Both the position numbers and the translations under genes were made by a program. From Chloroflexota bacterium (GTDB lineage Bacteria > Chloroflexota > Dormibacteria > Dormibacterales > Dormibacteraceae), in assembly GCA_005888075.1 (NCBI GenBank), contig VBKD01000178.1:1-24214 (forward strand): 24,214 nucleotides of DNA, given 5' to 3'. Shown here one piece after another: positions 8,186-15,048 of the stretch (its first letter is position 1; every line of letters starts with the position of its first letter). Under the pieces are notes generated by a model. It saw nothing but the letters and a program-made list of their open reading frames with translations, was not told the DNA's origin and ran no database searches.

Positions 8186-10132
8186 TTGCACAGGCGCACG
8201 CTTGTTTCGCTTGCCATTGCCGCCGTGGCCGCCGGCTCGTTCGCCGTCATGCCTGCCGCCGCATCGAGCGGCAGCAACACCCGATCGATATCAGCCTCAG
8301 GAACCGCATCATTTTCCGATGTCGCTCTCGATGGCGCCGCGTTGGGCTCACCTGAGATCGCGACCGGGGTTGTTGACACCAACGGCGCCGGGACCGCGGG
8401 CGCGCCGTCTGTGCCGGTCAACCGGAGCAAGTCGGCAGGCAAGGAGCAGCGTGGCTCCAGCTCGGGCGAGTCGGCCAAGGACGAGACGAACGCATCACTG
8501 CTGGTCAGCTTTGACGGTTTGCGCCACTACCAGCAGCGCTACGCCAACGCCGGCAACCAGTTCTCGGTCGAACCGCCTGACCAGGGCCTTTGTGTAGGTA
8601 ACGGATTCGTCTTCGAGACGGTCAACGACGTGCTGGCGGTTTACGACCAGACCGGCGCCCCCAAGACGGTCCCCACGGCACTCAACTCGTTTTACGGATA
8701 CGTGCCGGCGATCAACCGGGCCACAGGTGTTCGGGGACCATTTGTCACCGACCCGAGCTGCTTGTACGACAGCGCCACGCAGCGGTGGTTCCACGTGACC
8801 CTGACCCTCGAGGTCAATCCGGCCAACGGGCATTTCCTCGGTCCGAACCACCTGGATATCGCGGTCAGCAAGACCGCCGACCCGACCCAAGGGTGGGTCG
8901 TCTACTCGGTGCCCGTACAGGACGATGGCACTCAGGGCACACCGGACCACCACTGCTCGCTCAAGGCTGACGGCACTGGCCACGGAGCCTGCATCGGCGA
9001 TTACCCGCACATCGGAGCGGATGCCAACGGCTTCTACGTGACCACCAACGAGTACAGCCTGTTCGGTCCCGAGTACAAGGCCGCCCAGGTCTACGCCTTC
9101 TCCAAGCAGGCTCTGGCAGCGAACGCCGCCAGCGTGCTGGTGACTCAGATCGACACCACGAACATGGTTCGCAACAAGCAGGCCGGCTTTACCGTTTGGC
9201 CCGCGACGGCCGCCAATGGAGCGTTCAACACGGAGGCTGATGGGACCGAGTTCTTCATGAGCTCCAACGCCGCCGATGAGGTCAACCCTCTTCTCAACCG
9301 CACCTCGAGGGACTTGGTGGTGTGGGCGCTGACCAACACTGCCTCGCTCAACTCGGGTTCGCCCGACGTAGAGCTGACCAACACCGTCCTGAAGGTCGGC
9401 CGCTATTCGGTGCCCGCGCCTTCCAACCAGAAGAGTGGCTCGACACCGTTGCTGGACTGCATCAACGACACGACCATCGGTTGCTGGCAAGCGCTGTTCA
9501 CGAAAGAACCGGCACACAACGAGGTGATGGCCCACCTCGACAGCAACGACACGCGTATGCAGCAGGTCGTGTACGCGAACGGGACGCTGTATGGCGCGCT
9601 GGACACGGCGCTCACCATCGGCGGCAAGTCTCAGGCAGGCATCGAATGGTTCGCCGCGCAGCCGAGCGTCACAGGCGGCAAGGTCCACGCCCACGTTTCG
9701 AAGCAGGGCTATCTTGGGCTGGCCGACACCAACCTCAACTACCCGGCGATCGCGGTCAACTCGCAAGGAGCTGGCGCGATCAGCTTCACGCTGGTCGGCA
9801 CCAACGACTACCCGAGCGCCGCATACGTCCCCTTCAACGGAGAGTCCGGACCTGGCGCCATCCACTACGCCGCCCACGGCGCGGGGCCCGATGACGGTTT
9901 CACTGGCTACGTCGCATATGTCGGCGACCCGCCGCGGCCGCGATGGGGCGACTACGGCGCCGCTGTGGTCGACGGGTCGAACATCTGGATGGCATCCGAG
10001 TACATCGGGCAGACGTGCACTTTCCAGCAGTGGCTCACGATGGGTCCTAAGTTCGGAAGCTGCGGCGGCGCCCGGTCGGCTCTGGCCAACTGGGATACGA
10101 GGATCACGGCGCTCGCCATCGGCGGCGACTAA
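8186..10132 (+). CDS. Large secreted protein of unknown function
   Basis: Exported protein of 648 residues. The frame is open well upstream, but the start is best placed at TTG 8186: GAGGAGGGG lies six bases before it and translation gives MHRRTLVSLAIAAVAAGSFAVMPAAA, a signal peptide with an AAA cleavage site after residue 26. A Ser/Thr/Gly-rich linker of about 80 residues follows. The globular part has recurring short motifs that look like blades of a beta-propeller: PPDQGLCVGNGFVFETVND (from residue 130), DPSCLYDSATQRWFHVTL, GDYPHIGADANGFYVTTNEY, YPAIAVNSQGAGAISF and PRWGDYGAAVVDGSNIWMASEY. There is no LPXTG, membrane anchor or known catalytic signature. A strong terminator follows. The propeller reading is inference from the motif pattern. 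Confidence 0.85.
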   Translation: MHRRTLVSLAIAAVAAGSFAVMPAAASSGSNTRSISASGTASFSDVALDGAALGSPEIATGVVDTNGAGTAGAPSVPVNRSKSAGKEQRGSSSGESAKDETNASLLVSFDGLRHYQQRYANAGNQFSVEPPDQGLCVGNGFVFETVNDVLAVYDQTGAPKTVPTALNSFYGYVPAINRATGVRGPFVTDPSCLYDSATQRWFHVTLTLEVNPANGHFLGPNHLDIAVSKTADPTQGWVVYSVPVQDDGTQGTPDHHCSLKADGTGHGACIGDYPHIGADANGFYVTTNEYSLFGPEYKAAQVYAFSKQALAANAASVLVTQIDTTNMVRNKQAGFTVWPATAANGAFNTEADGTEFFMSSNAADEVNPLLNRTSRDLVVWALTNTASLNSGSPDVELTNTVLKVGRYSVPAPSNQKSGSTPLLDCINDTTIGCWQALFTKEPAHNEVMAHLDSNDTRMQQVVYANGTLYGALDTALTIGGKSQAGIEWFAAQPSVTGGKVHAHVSKQGYLGLADTNLNYPAIAVNSQGAGAISFTLVGTNDYPSAAYVPFNGESGPGAIHYAAHGAGPDDGFTGYVAYVGDPPRPRWGDYGAAVVDGSNIWMASEYIGQTCTFQQWLTMGPKFGSCGGARSALANWDTRITALAIGGD

Positions 10133-10150
10133 GACCCCGTTCGTTGCATT

Positions 10151-10187
10151 AAAAAGGGGCCGGTCCGGCGACCGGCCCTTTTCTTTT
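10151..10187. terminator. Bidirectional rho-independent terminator
   Basis: Nine-bp perfect stem GGGCCGGTC (10157-10165) / GACCGGCCC (10170-10178) with a CGGC loop. It is followed by TTTTCTTTT (10179-10187) on the plus strand and by TTTTT (complement of 10151-10155) on the minus strand. It ends the secreted-protein gene and, in the other direction, the 107-residue protein gene. Confidence 0.92.
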
Positions 10188-10189
10188 GA

Positions 10190-10513
10190 CTAGGGCGCCA
10201 CGCAGGGCAGCCCGCTTCCGGCGGGCCCGCACTGACTCGACGCCGGGGCCTGCGGGGCCTGAGCCGCGGACTGCACGGGCACGCTCGCGGGCTCTGCCGG
10301 TTGGGACGCGGTTACCGACCTCGGCGAGGCGGCCGGGCCGGCCTTGGGCCCCGTCGTCGGAGCCGAGCTCTCGGCTTGCGTATTCGGCGCGGGGAGACCG
10401 GTCAAGGCGGGTGCCAGCGCGGGCCTCGCCTGAGTGAGGATCGCGAGCAGAAGCAGGACCGCCAGCACCACGATGAGCAGGGGCGCGACGACTGCGGGAC
10501 GGCGCTTGACCAT
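10190..10513 (-). CDS. Small membrane-anchored Pro/Ala-rich protein, unknown function
   Basis: A 107-residue protein with a basic start (MVKRRP), one strong transmembrane helix (residues 8-27, APLLIVVLAVLLLLAILTQA) and an extracytoplasmic tail of about 80 residues rich in Pro, Ala, Ser and Thr and expected to be disordered. The tail ends with two cysteines (SSQCGPAGSGLPCVAP). No family recognised. Support for coding: a clean membrane topology, a start with TAGATT six bases upstream (10520-10525, leaderless style), and the bidirectional terminator directly after the stop. GC-rich DNA can give such open frames by chance, so certainty is moderate. Confidence 0.6.
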   Translation of the reverse strand: MVKRRPAVVAPLLIVVLAVLLLLAILTQARPALAPALTGLPAPNTQAESSAPTTGPKAGPAASPRSVTASQPAEPASVPVQSAAQAPQAPASSQCGPAGSGLPCVAP

Positions 10514-10577
10514 GCTGTCAATCTAACGCGAAGGCGATAAGAGCGCTCGATACTCCCCTTTCGCGGGTACTCGCCCC

Positions 10578-11282
10578 ATGGCCGTGGTTTTGAAAGATGT
10601 GGGCATCGTCGGTGATCCTGCCGCCCCGTCCGAGGAGTCTTCTAACGATCCGGAACGGACTCGCGTCCTCATCGTCGAGGACCACCAGGTCGTGGCGGAA
10701 GGATTGGCCGCGTTGATCAACCAACAGGAAGACATGGAAGTTGTCGGCTCTGTCGGCACATTCGCGCAATCTGAGCGTGCTGCGATCGAGCTGCGTCCCG
10801 ATATCGTCTTGCTTGACTACCGCCTGCCTGATGGAACCGCGCCCGATGCCGCCTCAGCGATTCGCCGCGCTAGACCCGAAGCGAAGATCATCTTCCTGAC
10901 CCGCGAGGACAGTGAGGCGGTACGGTTTGCCGCCGTCCAGGCGGGAGCCAGCGCGTTCATTCACAAATCTCGAGCCGCCGCGGACGTGGTCGCCGCCATC
11001 CGTGATGTGGCACGGGGCAAGATGCTGATCACGCCTCGCACCATTGCCACGCTGCTCGCCAAACGGAGAGCGATCGAATCACAGCTGGAGGCCTTGACCC
11101 CGCGTGAGAAGGAAGTGCTGAGGCTGATGGCCGAAGGATTGCCAAGCCGCGGCATCGCGGCGGAGCTTGGCATCAGCTACACCACGGTGCGCACCCACAT
11201 TCGAAGCCTTGGCGGCAAGCTCGGCGTGCATTCCAAGCTGGAAGCGATCGTCAAGGCCCGCGAGATGGGCCTGATCGCCTAG
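10578..11282 (+). CDS. NarL/FixJ-type response regulator with LuxR HTH
   Basis: DNA-binding two-component response regulator of 234 residues. After a 27-residue non-conserved tail, the receiver domain runs from RVLIVEDH (acidic E34/D35) through VLLDYRLPDG with the phospho-acceptor D80 and T108 to K130 (FIHKS). The LuxR-type HTH occupies about 170-230 (LTPREKEVLRLMAEGLPSRGIAAELGISYTTVRTHIRSL). No histidine kinase is adjacent, so it is an orphan here. ATG 10578 has no evident Shine-Dalgarno; a later start within the first 27 codons is possible. Its stop lies in a hairpin shared with the convergent channel gene. Confidence 0.93.
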   Translation: MAVVLKDVGIVGDPAAPSEESSNDPERTRVLIVEDHQVVAEGLAALINQQEDMEVVGSVGTFAQSERAAIELRPDIVLLDYRLPDGTAPDAASAIRRARPEAKIIFLTREDSEAVRFAAVQAGASAFIHKSRAAADVVAAIRDVARGKMLITPRTIATLLAKRRAIESQLEALTPREKEVLRLMAEGLPSRGIAAELGISYTTVRTHIRSLGGKLGVHSKLEAIVKAREMGLIA

Positions 11283-11297
11283 AGGCTCGGCCTCTAG
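11279..11297. terminator. Stop-codon hairpin between convergent genes
   Basis: Perfect 8-bp inverted repeat CTAGAGGC (11279-11286) / GCCTCTAG (11290-11297) with a TCG loop. Both stop codons (TAG 11280-11282 on plus; TAG 11296-11294 on minus) lie inside the stem arms. No T-tract follows on either strand, so it may act as a 3'-end stabiliser or weak terminator rather than a classical one. Confidence 0.5.
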
Positions 11298-12394
11298 CTC
11301 GCGGGCGGTTTCGATCGCCTTGCCCTAGCCCCCTGACGATGTGGCAGGTATGAGCGATCCCCGACCCACTCGGCCGGGGGAACAGCAAGCAGCAGAGCGA
11401 GCTGGTTGACCACCGACGCGTATTGCGAGCGCAGTTTGCTGAACTTCTCCCAGCCGCTGTCCTTGATCCGGTAACCCGCCTTTCTCAATCGGTCGACTGC
11501 GACTTGGTACTCATCGCGATCGATGATCGGGTCTAGCTGGTTGGTTAGGCGAAGAACCCACGCGGTGTCCTCCACAAAGTGATTCCCCACGGTCAACATG
11601 AGCCGAGCCGAGCCCTCGGACTCGTCATCCACAGTGCTGAGGACAAGCACCGCCGCATCCATGACCGCAGCGAAAGAGTTGATCCAGGCCTCGTTGTCAT
11701 GGCTCGAGCGAAAAAAGAAGAGCCATGGATACGCGAGATGGCTTTCGAGGACCATCGCTGTCCACTTCCGCCATTCCTCGAACGTCTCTTTCAGCTGTGG
11801 CCGGAGGCTGCGCTCGACCGTCTGTTCGAGGAGATAAACGCCCGCCGGGGGGGCGCCGGCCAGCGCGTCGAGCGCGATGACCGCTTCTTCACGCGAACGA
11901 AAGGACTCGTACAGGCTGAACAGCAGCGTGATTGCGAGTGCGGCGAGCACAATACCCGTCGCGCTCTCGGCGACTATGACGAGCCGAGCCGGGCCCTGTT
12001 CCGGTACGAAATCGCCGTAGCTCAGCGGGACCAGCGTGGTTGCGGAGATATAAAACGACGTCGGGAAGTCGCCCAGAGCCGGCTTGAACTGATCAGCCAA
12101 TCCGTAGTCGATCAGACTGTATCCGAGCACAATCCCAAGGCCCCAGATCAAGAAGAAGACGAATAGTGAGAGCGGGCCGTACGAGGCGAGCCGGCGCTCG
12201 CTGCGCTCGAGGCGCGAGGTCTTCTGGCTCAACCATCTCCACGAGAGCCACATCGGGCGGCCGATCCAACGGCTCAGCTGCACCTTATTCACGGCGGGAC
12301 GGGGCAGGACGACCGATTGGAACAGGTCGAAGAAAATAGCCCCGAGGAGTATTGCTCCCGCCGTGATTTCGGCGGCGCTCGCCAACGGATTCAT
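11294..12394 (-). CDS. Two-TM K+-channel-like membrane protein
   Basis: Predicted ion channel of 366 residues. It has an N-terminal helix (about 8-30), a basic amphipathic stretch, then the Ion_trans_2 core: TM (75-95), pore loop SFYISATTLVPLSYGDFVP (113-131) and a second TM (about 138-161). The filter reads PLSYGD (123-128) in place of the usual T-x-GYGD. The long C-terminal cytoplasmic part (about 170-340) is not an RCK domain; it contains ESHLAYPWLFFFRSSHDNEAW, which I associate with a known class of bacterial two-pore-type channel proteins. ATG 12394 lacks a Shine-Dalgarno but has TACGAT nine bases upstream (12409-12404). It lies 38 bp behind the DUF1003 gene and could be co-transcribed with it. 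Confidence 0.82.
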   Translation of the reverse strand: MNPLASAAEITAGAILLGAIFFDLFQSVVLPRPAVNKVQLSRWIGRPMWLSWRWLSQKTSRLERSERRLASYGPLSLFVFFLIWGLGIVLGYSLIDYGLADQFKPALGDFPTSFYISATTLVPLSYGDFVPEQGPARLVIVAESATGIVLAALAITLLFSLYESFRSREEAVIALDALAGAPPAGVYLLEQTVERSLRPQLKETFEEWRKWTAMVLESHLAYPWLFFFRSSHDNEAWINSFAAVMDAAVLVLSTVDDESEGSARLMLTVGNHFVEDTAWVLRLTNQLDPIIDRDEYQVAVDRLRKAGYRIKDSGWEKFSKLRSQYASVVNQLALLLAVPPAEWVGDRSYLPHRQGARARRSKPPAS

Positions 12395-12432
12395 GACGCT
12401 GGGATCGTACGGCCTAACGCGTGCGGGACGAG

Positions 12433-12945
12433 TTAGGCGGCGCCCCGTTTCTCGAGCAGATCAAGGATTTCTCGCTGTTGTTTCAGCAGACCCAACTGCT
12501 GCACGTTGATAGCGTGGAGCGTGGTCAGGGTGATGTGGTCCGCCTCGGCGCGCGCGTCCTGGCTGGCCGATATGACGTTCTGCCCGACGATGATGATGGG
12601 CAAGAACACCAGCTGCAGGAACGACTGGCTCAACCACGCGATGCCGGTCACCGTGTCGCCCCTCAAGAAGGCCTGCAGCGCTTGAGGAAACGAGACCAGG
12701 CTGATCAGCGCGAAGACGTATGCCGCCCACATCGTGCCGACACGTTTGGTGATGAACACCGCGAGAGCGTTGTTGAATCGCCCGACGGGCCCGGTGCCGT
12801 GAACTTTTTCACGACCCTGGTGGGAAGTGACCAGTCGCGGTTTGTGTTCCGCCGGCGCCGCTTTGGCTGCCGCGTACTCCGCTCGGTGCTGTTCTCCGGT
12901 GAACCTACGGTCTGGATGCTGTTCGGCCAACTTGCTCCCCTCCAT
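12433..12945 (-). CDS. DUF1003 family membrane protein
   Basis: Membrane protein of 170 residues (start ATG 12945). The conserved DUF1003 core is clear: two transmembrane helices around VGTMWAAYVFALISLVSF and WLSQSFLQLVFLPIIIVGQNV, the latter a family hallmark, then a helical C-terminal tail (HAINVQQLGLLKQQREILDLLEK). Upstream in-frame sequence lacks a good start and runs into the divergent nitroreductase gene. There is no Shine-Dalgarno; TAGCTT (12959-12954) sits eight bases before the ATG. Only 24 bp separate this start from the nitroreductase start. The family's role is unknown; the adjacent channel-like gene may be coupled. Confidence 0.85.
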   Translation of the reverse strand: MEGSKLAEQHPDRRFTGEQHRAEYAAAKAAPAEHKPRLVTSHQGREKVHGTGPVGRFNNALAVFITKRVGTMWAAYVFALISLVSFPQALQAFLRGDTVTGIAWLSQSFLQLVFLPIIIVGQNVISASQDARAEADHITLTTLHAINVQQLGLLKQQREILDLLEKRGAA

Positions 12946-12969
12946 CTGGTCAGAAGCTAGGACAATGGA

Positions 12970-13491
12970 ATGATGGCCAACGAAGTCTTCGAAACAATAC
13001 GCACTGTTCTCGCGGTTCGGGAGTACCAGGACAGGGAGCTGCCACGCGACGTTGTGCGCCGTATCGTCGACGCGGCGCATCTGACGGCGAGCTCGGCGAA
13101 CAGCCAGCCGTGGCACTTCGTTCTCGTTCGCGATCGTGAAAGCTTGCGTAAGCTGGGATCGCTCGTCAGGACCGGCCGGTATGCGGCGGAGGCAGGAGCC
13201 GCGGTCATCGTCGCGTACGAAAAGGACAGGGCCTCCGGCGTCTCGGACGCCAGCCGTGCCATCCAGTCGATGATCCTGACCGCGTGGGCCGACGGGGTCG
13301 GCTCCAACTGGACCGGTTTCGGCGCGATGGAGACGGTCAGAGAGCGGTTTGGCTTACCAGACTCATATGACGTGTTGGCCGTCGTCCCCTTCGGGTATCC
13401 ACGGCGCAAGCTCGGTTTGGGCAAGAAGAACCGAAAGCCGTTCGACCAGGTCGTCTCATCGGAGAGGTTCGGTACTCCGCTCAATGCTTAG
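12970..13491 (+). CDS. Nitroreductase family flavoprotein (small type)
   Basis: Predicted FMN-dependent NAD(P)H oxidoreductase of 173 residues, at the short end of the nitroreductase superfamily. N-terminal RTVLAVREYQDRELPRDVVRRIVDAA is the usual flavin-site start (RxY), followed by ASSANSQPWHFVLV (FMN phosphate/ring region). The C-terminal part has VLAVVPFGYP and basic KKNRKPFDQVV, typical of the end of the fold. Cytoplasmic, probably a dimer. ATG 12970 (or the adjacent ATG 12973) follows AGGA by seven bases. Physiological substrate unknown. Confidence 0.9.
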   Translation: MMANEVFETIRTVLAVREYQDRELPRDVVRRIVDAAHLTASSANSQPWHFVLVRDRESLRKLGSLVRTGRYAAEAGAAVIVAYEKDRASGVSDASRAIQSMILTAWADGVGSNWTGFGAMETVRERFGLPDSYDVLAVVPFGYPRRKLGLGKKNRKPFDQVVSSERFGTPLNA

Positions 13492-13516
13492 CGAGTTCCG
13501 CACCGGCCTGTAGATA

Positions 13517-13543
13517 AGAAAAGGCGCCGGGCGCCGGCGCCTT
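13517..13543 (-). terminator. Rho-independent terminator of the MFS symporter gene
   Basis: Perfect 10-bp stem AAGGCGCCGG (13521-13530) / CCGGCGCCTT (13534-13543) with a GCG loop. On the minus strand the stem continues into TTTTCTTAT, a good U-tract for the symporter transcript. On the plus strand only TTCCC follows, so for the nitroreductase it is weaker. Confidence 0.82.
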
Positions 13544-13565
13544 CCCTCGACTTACTTCTGTTGGA

Positions 13566-14960
13566 TCAGCCAGGTGCAGGGTGCCGCACCGTGCTCGGCG
13601 TCGTGACCTCCTGGTCTTCGTACTCGGCCGTGTGATCCAGGGCTTGACGGTCCTTCAGCAGGACCACCGCTACGAACCCGATCACACAGCAACCCAGGAT
13701 GTAGAGGCTGATCATGTATGGGTTCTTGGCCGGGAGGAAGGTTTCCCCCGCCCAGATCTTCGTCGCGATGTACGGCGCCGGGCCGCCCGCGATCACCGAG
13801 GCGAGCTGGTATCCAAGCGAGGCTCCGCTGTAGCGAAGGCGACCGGTGAAGCTCTCGGCGATCAGAGAAGCCTGGGGCCCGTACTGCATATCGTGTGGGA
13901 TGAGCGAAAGGGCGATTACGACAAAAACCACGAGTGGAATCGCCGTGGCGTAGAGGCCAAAGTAGACAAAGCCCCAGATGGCCATGACGACGATCCCCGC
14001 CATGTACACCGTCTTGCGGCCGATCCTGTCGGACAGATGGCCGAAGAACGGGATCGAGAAGAAGGAGATGATCGCGGCAGCGCTCACTGCCCAGGTCAGG
14101 AAGTTGCGATTCAGTTTGAGGGTGAGGCCGAAGGTGAAGACGAACGTGGTGAAGAGGTAGAACGGCGCCTGCTCGGGTAGGCGCAGCAGCGCGCTGAGGA
14201 TGATCTCCCTCCAGTTGCGCCTTACGACCTCGGTGACTGGCCGCGGCTCGATGCGCCGCTCGTTGAGGATCGTCTGGAACACCGGTGTCTCCAGGATCCC
14301 GGGACGGATGTAGAGGCCGATGCCGACAAGGACGATGCTGAGGAGGAACGGGATCCTCCACGCCCACGAGTTGAATGCGGCAGTGCCTGCGATTGTGCTG
14401 GTCAAGGCAACGACCACCGTGGAGACGAGCAGTCCGGCCGGCACACCGAATTGAGGCCAGCTGCCAAAGAAGCCTTTGCGCTTGGAGCTGCCCCACTCCA
14501 TGGACATCAGCACCGAGCCGCCCCACTCCCCGCCGACCCCAAGCCCCTGGCAGAAGCGAAGCACGAGCAGGATCACCGCCGCGCCAAGGCCGAGCGTGGC
14601 GTAAGTCGGCATCAAGCCGATCAGGAAGGTCGCGATCCCCATGAAAAGGAGCGTCGCTATGAGGGTCGCCTTGCGTCCGATTCGGTCGCCGTAGGTGCCG
14701 AACAGCCAGGCTCCGATGGGGCGCGCCAGGAAGCCGACGAAGAAGATCGCGTAGTTGTTCAAGGTCCCGGTCAGAACGTCTGACTTCGGGAAGAACAACT
14801 TTGGGAATACGAGCGAGGCCATCGTGCCGTACAGGAAGTAGTCGTACCACTCGATCGCCGTCCCGACCGTGCTGGCGACCACCGCCCGCACCATCTGTCT
14901 CTGGCGCTCCTCCGGCGCTAAGGAGCGCAAGGCATCACTGCCGCCGACGGTACCTGCCAT
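13566..14960 (-). CDS. MFS transporter, metabolite:H+ symporter (MHS) type
   Basis: Twelve-TM proton symporter of 464 residues. The N-terminus (VVASTVGTAIEWYDYFLYGTMASLVFPKLFFP, about 27-58) is the MHS-family hallmark, motif A occurs at GDRIGRKAT (91-99) and again in the second half (DRIGRKTVYM), and QGLGVGGEWGGSVLM and WAWRIPFLLS are also diagnostic. Relatives carry shikimate, alpha-ketoglutarate, citrate, proline/betaine and similar metabolites; the substrate is not readable here. ATG 14960 has a GGGGGA Shine-Dalgarno. A separate transcript is likely, ending at 13517-13543. The 88-bp gap 14961-15048 must hold its promoter, but I found no convincing boxes. Confidence 0.92.
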   Translation of the reverse strand: MAGTVGGSDALRSLAPEERQRQMVRAVVASTVGTAIEWYDYFLYGTMASLVFPKLFFPKSDVLTGTLNNYAIFFVGFLARPIGAWLFGTYGDRIGRKATLIATLLFMGIATFLIGLMPTYATLGLGAAVILLVLRFCQGLGVGGEWGGSVLMSMEWGSSKRKGFFGSWPQFGVPAGLLVSTVVVALTSTIAGTAAFNSWAWRIPFLLSIVLVGIGLYIRPGILETPVFQTILNERRIEPRPVTEVVRRNWREIILSALLRLPEQAPFYLFTTFVFTFGLTLKLNRNFLTWAVSAAAIISFFSIPFFGHLSDRIGRKTVYMAGIVVMAIWGFVYFGLYATAIPLVVFVVIALSLIPHDMQYGPQASLIAESFTGRLRYSGASLGYQLASVIAGGPAPYIATKIWAGETFLPAKNPYMISLYILGCCVIGFVAVVLLKDRQALDHTAEYEDQEVTTPSTVRHPAPG

Positions 14961-15048
14961 AACTCTCGTCCCCCTTTCAAAGAGTTAAAACGAAGCCGCC
15001 AACTACCTAAATCTTTATCACTTTTTGCACCAGTTTTGGGGGTTCGCC

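Noticed and set aside
8495..9877. 460-codon minus-strand open frame opposite the secreted-protein gene
   Set aside because: A shadow of GC-rich codons; the plus-strand frame has a signal peptide, ribosome site and terminator, while this translation has no recognisable domain.
13552..14850. 432-codon frame on the same strand as the MHS symporter
   Set aside because: Shifted-frame translation of the symporter gene with no hydrophobic helices.
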